7,836 nucleotides of DNA, taken from positions 1-7,836 of the forward strand of contig JAAFGU010000109.1 in NCBI GenBank assembly GCA_010365205.1, given 5' to 3'. How positions within the stretch are numbered: position 1 is the first letter of the stretch; every line of letters starts with the position of its first letter. Under the pieces are notes generated by a model that was given only the letters and a program-made list of their open reading frames with translations, had not been told where the DNA came from and ran no database searches. Of this stretch, positions 1-5,275 are shown one piece after another. The position numbers and the translations under genes are program-made. The stretch is from Aromatoleum sp. Its GTDB lineage: Bacteria > Pseudomonadota > Gammaproteobacteria > Burkholderiales > Casimicrobiaceae.

Positions 1-1
1 G

Positions 2-787
2 GTCATGGCACTCGAGCGGATTCCTTCTCAGATCCGCGCCGAAGGTGGCGTCGCTCGCATGGCCCCGCCGGGAAAGATTCACGAAATCATGGGCGCCGTT
101 TCCATTCCAGTCATGGCCAAGTGTCGTATCGGGCATTTCGCCGAGGCGCAGGTTCTGCAGGAGCTGGGCGTTGATTACATTGACGAATCCGAGGTGCTAA
201 CGCCAGCCGACGAGGCTCACCACGTCGATAAACATCCTTTCACTGTGCCTTTTGTCTGCGGCGCCCGCAGTCTCGGCGAGGCGCTCCGCCGCATTGCTGA
301 GGGTGCCGCCCTGATTCGCACCAAAGGGGAGGCTGGCACTGGTGACGTCGTGCACGCGGTCAAGCACATCCGCCAGATCATGCGAGAGATCAAAATGCTG
401 ACCATTCTGAACGAGGAGGAGCTCTACGCGAAGGCGAAAGAGTTGGAGGCTCCGTACGAATTGGTGCGACTCGTCGCGCGCGACAAGAGACTGCCAGTGC
501 CCAACTTCTGTGCTGGCGGCATCGCGACCCCCGCCGATGCGGCGTTGGTCATGCAACTTGGCGCCGAGGCAGTGTTCGTTGGCAGCGGCATTTTCATGGC
601 GAATGCCACGGAATTCGCGCCGGACGAGGAAGCCGCGCGCCGCGCGCGCGCCATCGTGTCAGCCACCACGCACTACAACGATCCGAAAATGCTGCTCCAA
701 GTCAGTGAGGACATGCCGAGCGCCATGAAGGGCCTGGCGATTTCGGCGCTCGCCGAGAATCAGATGCTGCAGATGCGCGGCTGGTAG
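2..787 (+). CDS. pdxS: PLP synthase lyase subunit PdxS, 5' end cut by window
   Basis: PdxS condenses ribose 5-phosphate, glyceraldehyde 3-phosphate and ammonia into pyridoxal 5'-phosphate in the cytoplasm; the ammonia comes from PdxT. The frame is open to the left edge, and the first visible Met (5) aligns with an internal Met at about residue 43 of the Bacillus protein. About 42 residues are therefore missing, including the substrate-binding Asp of the first beta strand. Both catalytic lysines are visible: one in PVMAKCRIGHF (39th residue from the visible Met, equivalent to Lys81) and one in IRTKGEAGTG (107th, equivalent to Lys149). The phosphate-binding loops AGGIATPADA and VFVGSGIF and the C-terminal RGW are intact. 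pdxT follows after 36 bases in the usual order. I see no damage in the visible part. Confidence 0.97.
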   Translation, partial: VMALERIPSQIRAEGGVARMAPPGKIHEIMGAVSIPVMAKCRIGHFAEAQVLQELGVDYIDESEVLTPADEAHHVDKHPFTVPFVCGARSLGEALRRIAEGAALIRTKGEAGTGDVVHAVKHIRQIMREIKMLTILNEEELYAKAKELEAPYELVRLVARDKRLPVPNFCAGGIATPADAALVMQLGAEAVFVGSGIFMANATEFAPDEEAARRARAIVSATTHYNDPKMLLQVSEDMPSAMKGLAISALAENQMLQMRGW

Positions 788-823
788 TCCCGATGTGAAT
801 CGTGCACGGCGGATTCGAGGTTC

Positions 824-1417
824 ATGAGCCCCATCGTTGGTGTCCTCGCACTCCAAGGTGATTTTGACGCCCACCGTCAGCGCCTGGAGGCGCTCGGCGC
901 GTCCGTGGCTCTGGTCAAGAAGACCGATCAGTTAGCGGAGATCGACGCCTTGGTCCTACCGGGCGGGGAATCGACCAGTTTTATGATCCTCCTGGGCGAG
1001 CCCGGACTTGAAGCGCTTCGGCGATTCGTGCACACAAAGCCGACGTTCGGCACGTGCGCCGGGGCCATCCTCCTTGCCACCGAAGTCGAACATTCAGACC
1101 AGCCAACGCTCGGGGCAATCGATGTTCGAATCCGTCGGAACGCGTACGGCCGGCAGATCGACAGCTCCATTCGAGAGGGCAGTGTGGGTGGCTTTCCGAC
1201 GGAGATGGTATTCATTCGCGCGCCACAGATCGTCCGAGTGGGTCCTGACGTCCAGATCATCGCGACGCTGGAAGGAGAGCCGGTGGCCGTTCGGCAAGGC
1301 AAGGCTATCGCGGCCACCTTCCATCCGGAGCTATGCGACGACACGCGCATGCACCGGATATTTCTTGATATGGTGCGCGGCAGTCAGGCCGCTGACCGTG
1401 GTGAGCCTGCGGAGTGA
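824..1417 (+). CDS. pdxT: PLP synthase glutaminase subunit PdxT
   Basis: PdxT is a class I glutamine amidotransferase that hydrolyses glutamine and channels ammonia to PdxS. The 197-residue length is normal. It opens with IVGVLALQGDF, has the oxyanion loop PGGEST (46-51), and carries the nucleophile Cys78 in GTCAGAILLA. The rest of the triad is His167 and Glu169 in FHPEL, and the family-typical RNAYGRQ lies near 105-111. The start at 824 is supported by this conserved N-terminus. GAGG at 817-820 is only three bases from the ATG, so the ribosome site is weak; translation may be helped by pdxS ending 36 bases upstream. The C-terminal tail after about residue 185 (GSQAADRGEPAE) is probably unstructured. 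It is the last gene of the unit and is followed by an inverted repeat. Confidence 0.97.
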   Translation: MSPIVGVLALQGDFDAHRQRLEALGASVALVKKTDQLAEIDALVLPGGESTSFMILLGEPGLEALRRFVHTKPTFGTCAGAILLATEVEHSDQPTLGAIDVRIRRNAYGRQIDSSIREGSVGGFPTEMVFIRAPQIVRVGPDVQIIATLEGEPVAVRQGKAIAATFHPELCDDTRMHRIFLDMVRGSQAADRGEPAE

Positions 1418-1418
1418 A

Positions 1419-1461
1419 CACTGACAAGAGCGGAACGATTCGGGCCTGCCGCTTGTCAGTG
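1419..1461. terminator. Inverted repeat between convergent genes, possible bidirectional terminator
   Basis: CACTGACAAG at 1419-1428 is exactly complementary to CTTGTCAGTG at 1452-1461, giving a 10-bp perfect stem around a 23-base loop. It starts two bases after the pdxT stop and ends one base short of the stop complement of the minus-strand gene (1463), the place for a terminator that serves both directions. An alternative pairing of AGCGG (1429-1433) with CCGCT (1449-1453) would give a shorter inner stem. No T-run follows on either strand, so it is not a textbook intrinsic terminator; it may act in mRNA 3'-end stability or with Rho. Confidence 0.55.
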
Positions 1462-1462
1462 A

Positions 1463-1844
1463 TCATGTGTGGACCAGTAGTTCGTTGTCCGGACCCGGGT
1501 CGTAGGCGCACAGCGGATCCGACGCCATGACCGCACCGGTGGCGGCGAAGGCGCGCGATCGCGATCCACCACAGATCTCGCGAAACCCGCAGCGGCCGCG
1601 TGCGGCGTTGCCGCAGCCGTACCGCTCGGCGTCAGCGCCACCGTGAGTCCTGCGTTGGCGGCATATCGCACGAGCTCAGCGAGATCGGACCGGCGCATCG
1701 GGTCGCCGCCGGTGAGCACGAGCAACGGTGAATCGAGTCCGCACGGCAATGGACGCAGGCGAGCGCGCAGGCGCGCGTCACCTCCCAAATCACCAGGAAC
1801 GGCGCACGGTCGAAGCCGACCAACGCAAAGTCGGACGGTTTCAT
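1463..1844 (-). pseudogene. Radical SAM/SPASM protein remnant (AhbC/NirJ-like group), three frames
   Basis: Read on the minus strand from an ATG at 1844, the N-terminus has FLVIWEVTRA followed by CALACVHC, the CX3CX2C motif that binds the radical SAM iron-sulfur cluster. After HCRA (about 1740) the similarity jumps frame to PLLVLTGGDP (1728-1699) and LVRYAANAGLTVALTPSG. Near 1575 it jumps again to a third frame with EICGGSRSRAFAATG and DPLCAYDPG, the C-terminal SPASM-type cysteine region, ending at a TGA (1465-1463). About 30 codons appear lost at the first junction and roughly 200 at the second; those sizes rest on remembered homologues. What remains cannot encode a working enzyme. The family includes haem d1/alternative-haem synthesis enzymes and uncharacterised SPASM proteins; the exact subfamily is not certain. 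A GGAG lies 13 bases before the ATG, rather far. Confidence 0.85.
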
Positions 1845-1877
1845 GCGCCCAGCATCGCTCCAGTGCCGGCACCCTCC

Positions 1878-1893
1878 TATGACCACCGTCAGA
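1878..1893. promoter_or_regulatory. Degenerate FNR/CRP-type dyad
   Basis: TATGAC (1878-1883), four bases, then GTCAGA (1888-1893). This matches the two stronger dyads in the window except for one base in the right half-site. It is centred 41-42 bases upstream of the radical SAM remnant's ATG and 47 bp from the centre of the next dyad. It could have served the minus-strand gene before it decayed, or act as an auxiliary site for the barrel gene. I see no convincing -10 element at the expected distance on the minus strand. Confidence 0.45.
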
Positions 1894-1922
1894 CGGGCGA
1901 GAGGTGAGGCCTTATCCCGGGG

Positions 1923-1942
1923 CGTATGACGGCCGTCATACG
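1923..1942. promoter_or_regulatory. Perfect 20-bp palindrome, FNR/CRP-type operator
   Basis: The 20 bases are an exact palindrome with core ATGAC-GGCC-GTCAT, that is 5-4-5 spacing as in FNR-superfamily boxes (compare TTGAT-N4-ATCAA). A near copy stands before the cytochrome gene at 3576. The ATG inside it opens a frame continuous with the barrel gene but is better read as operator sequence. A regulator of the CRP/FNR family is inferred; its gene is not in the window and its signal is unknown. Confidence 0.75.
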
Positions 1943-1959
1943 GCCGGACTTCACCACGT

Positions 1960-1965
1960 TTTACA
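1960..1965 (+). promoter_or_regulatory. Possible -10 element for the barrel gene
   Basis: TTTACA begins 27.5 bp after the centre of the 1923-1942 palindrome, close to the spacing expected when an activator is centred near -41.5. Transcription would start near 1972, leaving a leader of about 86 bases before the chosen start codon. The match to TATAAT is weak; the support comes from the identical spacing at the second dyad. Confidence 0.35.
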
Positions 1966-2057
1966 GTGTCGTCATGACCATTTCCGCCGCTCGCTGGAGG
2001 GCAGTGACGCCGTGCGACACGATTCACTGCGGACTTGGGCGATCGGCATCAGTGGAG

Positions 2058-3521
2058 ATGATTCGCGTCGTCCTGCTCTTCACGCTGCTGGCCGCGGCCT
2101 TTGGCACGGAGCTCCGGGCACAGACGCCGGCGCCACCGCTTCCCTCTGGCTCGGCGGCACAGGTTCAGGAGACGCGGTGGTTCCTGCGCAACTGGACCAG
2201 GGTAGAGTCCTGGCACTACTTCGACCCGAATCCCGGCGGCGGCGATCCCGATTACACCGACATCGCGAACCGGCTGCAGCTTGGCGTCGAACATCGCGCA
2301 CCGCGCTACGACGTGAGCGGCGCGATTCAGTACGTGCAGTTCGGCGGACTTCCGACCGGCGCGACTGGCCCGGGACCGCTCGGCACCGGTGCGCTCTACT
2401 TCGATCAGAGCGGCCGGACGGACAGCCATCAGGTCTACCTGCGCTATCTGAACCTCCGGCTCAAGGCTGGTGGCGGCCTCACCGTGCAGGCCGGACGATT
2501 TGGGTACACGTCAGGCGCCGAATCGCCCTCGGGTGATCCGAAAATCGAGACCGTCAAGCGCCTTCGATTGGATTCGCGCCTCATCGGCGAATTCGAATGG
2601 GCGCTCTACCAGCGCGCATTCGATGGTGTACGGGCCGATTTGGATCGGCCCCGCTGGCACGCGACGGCGAGCGCCGTCCGGCCCACGCAAGGGGGCTTCG
2701 AGGATGCCGCCGGCGCCGAGATCACCCGAATCGATCTCGTCACCGGCGCCGTGACGCTCAAGCCTGGATCAGTGCTCCGGCACACGGATTGGCAGCTGTT
2801 CGCGAACCGCTACAACGATACCCGCCCGGTTCAGGCGCGGCCCGACAACACGAACACGCCGGCCACCGCCGTCGATGTCCACATCAACACCTTCGGGAGC
2901 AGCGTGGCTGGCGTCTATCCGAAAGGCTCCGGTCAGATCGACGTCGTCGGCTGGATCGCCGTACAAACCGGCACGTGGTACGGGCAATCGCATCGCGCAT
3001 CCGCACAAGCCGGCGAGCTCGGGTACCAGTGGTCGAAGACGGCGTGGCGTCCCTGGCTGCGCGCCGGATTCTTCCGCGCATCGGGCGATGCGGGCCCCGC
3101 GGACAACAACCACGGCACGTTCGTCCCGATCATGCCGACCGTCAGGAAGTACTCGCTTTCCACGGTCTACAGCATGATGAATCTCGACGATGTGTTCGTG
3201 CATGCGTTCCTCAATCCCAGCCCGAAACTGAACGTGCGCGTCGATCTGCATCGCCTCGCTCTCGTGACCTCCGAGGATCGCTGGTATTCCGGCAGCGGCG
3301 CCACGCAGAAGACGGGGACGAACTTCGGGTACGCGGGACGCCGGTCGAATGGCGCCACGTCGCTCGGCACGATGTTCGAGGGCTCAACCGACCGCGCGAT
3401 CTCGCGACACTGGTCGGTCAATGGGTATGTCGGCGTGATGAAGGGCGGCGACGTGGTACGACGAACGTTCGCCGGCGGCTGGTTGACGTTCGTGTACTTG
3501 GAGAGCGTTGTGCAGTTCTGA
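2058..3521 (+). CDS. Outer-membrane beta-barrel protein, alginate-export-like porin
   Basis: Predicted exported outer-membrane channel of 487 residues from this start. Residues 1-21 look like a Sec signal peptide (hydrophobic run VVLLFTLLAAAFG, likely cleavage after LRA). The mature part starts with a Pro-rich linker and continues in alternating amphipathic strands rich in Tyr, Trp and Arg with Gly/Asp turns (for example NRLQLGVEHR, VYLRYLNLRL, LTVQAGRF). It ends LTFVYLESVVQF; a terminal Phe is the usual recognition signal for barrel insertion. The opening FLRNWTRVESW and the VQAGRF stretch recall the alginate-export/porin group, so the solute is not identifiable. The frame is open back to 1926, but that would place the start inside the operator and bury the signal peptide. 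GTG at 2052 is also possible; GGAG abuts the ATG, so no start has a well-spaced ribosome site. Context suggests passage of the molybdoenzyme's substrate or product, which is inference. Confidence 0.8.
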   Translation: MIRVVLLFTLLAAAFGTELRAQTPAPPLPSGSAAQVQETRWFLRNWTRVESWHYFDPNPGGGDPDYTDIANRLQLGVEHRAPRYDVSGAIQYVQFGGLPTGATGPGPLGTGALYFDQSGRTDSHQVYLRYLNLRLKAGGGLTVQAGRFGYTSGAESPSGDPKIETVKRLRLDSRLIGEFEWALYQRAFDGVRADLDRPRWHATASAVRPTQGGFEDAAGAEITRIDLVTGAVTLKPGSVLRHTDWQLFANRYNDTRPVQARPDNTNTPATAVDVHINTFGSSVAGVYPKGSGQIDVVGWIAVQTGTWYGQSHRASAQAGELGYQWSKTAWRPWLRAGFFRASGDAGPADNNHGTFVPIMPTVRKYSLSTVYSMMNLDDVFVHAFLNPSPKLNVRVDLHRLALVTSEDRWYSGSGATQKTGTNFGYAGRRSNGATSLGTMFEGSTDRAISRHWSVNGYVGVMKGGDVVRRTFAGGWLTFVYLESVVQF

Positions 3522-3529
3522 CAGCGAGC

Positions 3530-3545
3530 TGCCGGAAAACCGGCA
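3530..3545 (+). terminator. Short GC hairpin after the barrel gene
   Basis: TGCCGG-AAAA-CCGGCA forms a perfect 6-bp stem with a four-base loop, starting nine bases after the barrel gene's stop. There is no following T-run. It could be a weak or Rho-assisted terminator separating this gene from the next promoter. Confidence 0.4.
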
Positions 3546-3575
3546 CCGCGATGATGTGTGCTGCCCGCACGGCGA

Positions 3576-3591
3576 TATGACGGCGGTCATA
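3576..3591. promoter_or_regulatory. FNR/CRP-type operator of the cytochrome-molybdoenzyme unit
   Basis: TATGAC-GGCG-GTCATA has the same half-sites and 5-4-5 geometry as the palindrome at 1923-1942. The likeness extends beyond the core: 21 bases (3576-3596) match 1925-1945 with two differences, both G/C swaps. It lies 55-70 bases before the next start codon. The pair points to one regulator acting on both promoters. Confidence 0.75.
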
Positions 3592-3610
3592 CCGCCCGGG
3601 CGTGCGAAAG

Positions 3611-3616
3611 GATAAA
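3611..3616 (+). promoter_or_regulatory. Possible -10 element for the cytochrome gene
   Basis: GATAAA in an A-rich patch of an otherwise GC-rich region begins 27.5 bp after the centre of the dyad at 3576-3591, exactly the spacing seen before the barrel gene. This fits activation from a site near -41.5, with a start of transcription near 3623-3625 and a short leader. Confidence 0.5.
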
Positions 3617-3635
3617 AGTCTCGGTCAGCTTCAGC

Positions 3636-3640
3636 GGAGG
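3636..3640 (+). promoter_or_regulatory. Ribosome binding site of the cytochrome gene
   Basis: GGAGG ends five bases before the ATG at 3646. It is the best ribosome site in the window and fixes this start, which also gives a complete lipoprotein-type signal peptide. Confidence 0.8.
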
Positions 3641-3645
3641 CGTCA

Positions 3646-5274
3646 ATGCGTTGTTGGATTCTTCAGCGGCCGGGTTCCTTCCTCATGGCAGCAACGCTGC
3701 TCACAGCCGCCTGCGGCCGTCGGGCGACCGAGAGCACCGCGCCTGGCGTCATCCCGTTCGCGATCGCTCCGACGAAGATTCTGGCGAGCTCGTCCGATCT
3801 CCTGGCGCTGGGCACGAAGACGTTCGGCAAAGAATGCGTCGCGTGCCACGGCGCCACCGGCAACGGCGAAGGTGACGCCGCCTACCTGCTGTACCCGCGC
3901 CCTCGCGACTTCACGTCCGGGCAGTTCCGCATCATCTCGACCTGGGACGGCGTGCCGACGGACGACGATGTGTTTCGCACGATCTCGCGGGGCATGCCCG
4001 GGTCGGCGATGCCGTCGTGGGCGCATCTGTCCGAAGAGACCCGCTGGGGGCTCGTCCACTACGTCAAGTCGTTCGCGAAGCGGCCGCTCAAGATCAATGC
4101 GAACCACGAGCCGGACAAATTCGGCAGCGGCGGCGCCGGTCTTCTCACGATTCCGCCGGAGCCGCCCGACGACGACGCCGGGCGGGCGCGTGCGCGCGAG
4201 TTGTTCGCGAAGGGATGCGCCCCCTGCCACGGAGCGACCGCCAGGGGAGATGGCCCGCAGAAGCAGACCGACTCGAAGGGTTTTCCGACGCGGCCGCGCG
4301 ACCTGACGCTCGGCGTCTTCAAGGGCAGCCCCGGCCCCGAGCACGTCTATCGCCGCATTGTCGCCGGGCTGCCCGGATCGCCGATGCCGCAAAGCGGCTA
4401 TCTCCAGGGCAACGACGGCTGGCATCTCACCCACTTCGTGCGGTCGCTCTCGAGCGACGCCCAGCGCGCGAAAGTGGAAATGAAGAAATTCCGGATCGTG
4501 GCCACCCGCATCGCGACATTGCCGACGAACCCCGACTCGGGCACCTGGCGCACCGCGTCCCCGATCAACCTCCACATGATGCCGCTCTGGTGGCGCACCG
4601 ATCGCCCCGAGGAGGTCACGGTGCGGGCGCTGCACGACGGCAAGAGCCTGGCGGTTCTCTTGAAATGGGAGGATGGGTCGCACGACGAGACCGCGATCCG
4701 GCCGCAGGACTTCCGCGACGCCGCCGCTGTCGAGTTTGCTCTGACGCCCGACCCGCCGTTCTTCGCGATGGGCCAGCCGGGCGCGCCGGTCAATATCTGG
4801 ATGTGGAAGTCGGAGCGACAGGCGGATCTGGAACCGGCGTTCCAAGACATCGAGAAACAGTATCCGAACATCGGCATCGATTCGTATCCGAACTCGGCCA
4901 AGTCGCCGCTCGAGCAACCGACGCGCAACGCGCTCACGCTCCAATCGAATCCGACGTTTGTCACTGCGTGGGGCGCAGGCAACATCGTGGCCGATCCGAC
5001 GCGGCGCAGCGCGGCCGAGGACCTGACCGCGCAGGGCTTCGGCACGTTGCGCGCGCATCCGGTGAAGGACCAGGCAGTTGAGGCCAACGGCGTCTACGCG
5101 ACGGGATCGTACCAGGTGCAGTTCACACGGGCGTTCGCCGGCAGCAGCACCGCGACTCGGCTCGCGCCCGGCGACCGGGTGCCGGTGGCGTTCGCCGTCT
5201 GGAACGGGAGCGCGGGCGACCGTGACGGCAAGAAATCCGTGACCATCTGGCAAGAACTGGTGCTGGAGAAGTGA
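3646..5274 (+). CDS. Dihaem cytochrome c lipoprotein fused to EB_dh haem b domain (NxrC-like gamma subunit)
   Basis: Predicted electron-transfer subunit of 542 residues in the periplasm. Residues 1-22 form a hydrophobic leader ending LLTAAC, a plausible lipobox with Cys23 as the lipidated residue (Thr at -3 is less usual). Two class I cytochrome c modules follow: CVACH at 64-68 with candidate Met ligands 117 and 122, and CAPCH at 191-195 with Met247 in PGSPMP. From about 283 to the end is a domain of the ethylbenzene dehydrogenase gamma type, with MGQPGAPVNIWMW and AVWNGSAGDRDGKKSVTIW. By analogy with EbdC, Met375 and Lys529 or Lys530 are candidate haem b ligands; this is inferred from motif position. 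Such domains partner type II DMSO reductase enzymes as the gamma subunit (EbdC, ClrC, NxrC). The catalytic gene starts one base after this stop, so the two are surely co-translated. The extra haems would link the enzyme to soluble cytochromes. Confidence 0.9.
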   Translation: MRCWILQRPGSFLMAATLLTAACGRRATESTAPGVIPFAIAPTKILASSSDLLALGTKTFGKECVACHGATGNGEGDAAYLLYPRPRDFTSGQFRIISTWDGVPTDDDVFRTISRGMPGSAMPSWAHLSEETRWGLVHYVKSFAKRPLKINANHEPDKFGSGGAGLLTIPPEPPDDDAGRARARELFAKGCAPCHGATARGDGPQKQTDSKGFPTRPRDLTLGVFKGSPGPEHVYRRIVAGLPGSPMPQSGYLQGNDGWHLTHFVRSLSSDAQRAKVEMKKFRIVATRIATLPTNPDSGTWRTASPINLHMMPLWWRTDRPEEVTVRALHDGKSLAVLLKWEDGSHDETAIRPQDFRDAAAVEFALTPDPPFFAMGQPGAPVNIWMWKSERQADLEPAFQDIEKQYPNIGIDSYPNSAKSPLEQPTRNALTLQSNPTFVTAWGAGNIVADPTRRSAAEDLTAQGFGTLRAHPVKDQAVEANGVYATGSYQVQFTRAFAGSSTATRLAPGDRVPVAFAVWNGSAGDRDGKKSVTIWQELVLEK

Positions 5275-5275
5275 C

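Noticed and set aside
1456..2027. Two overlapping minus-strand frames as separate genes
   Set aside because: Each holds a different piece of one radical SAM protein, and a third frame holds its C-terminus, so they are fragments of a single broken gene.
1926..2057. N-terminal extension of the barrel protein from the ATG at 1926
   Set aside because: It would start inside a perfect palindromic operator, upstream of the likely transcript start, and would place 44 residues before a clear signal peptide.
2597..3580. Plus-strand open frame of 327 codons inside the barrel gene
   Set aside because: Shadow of the barrel gene in another frame, very Arg-rich and without a signal peptide or domain.
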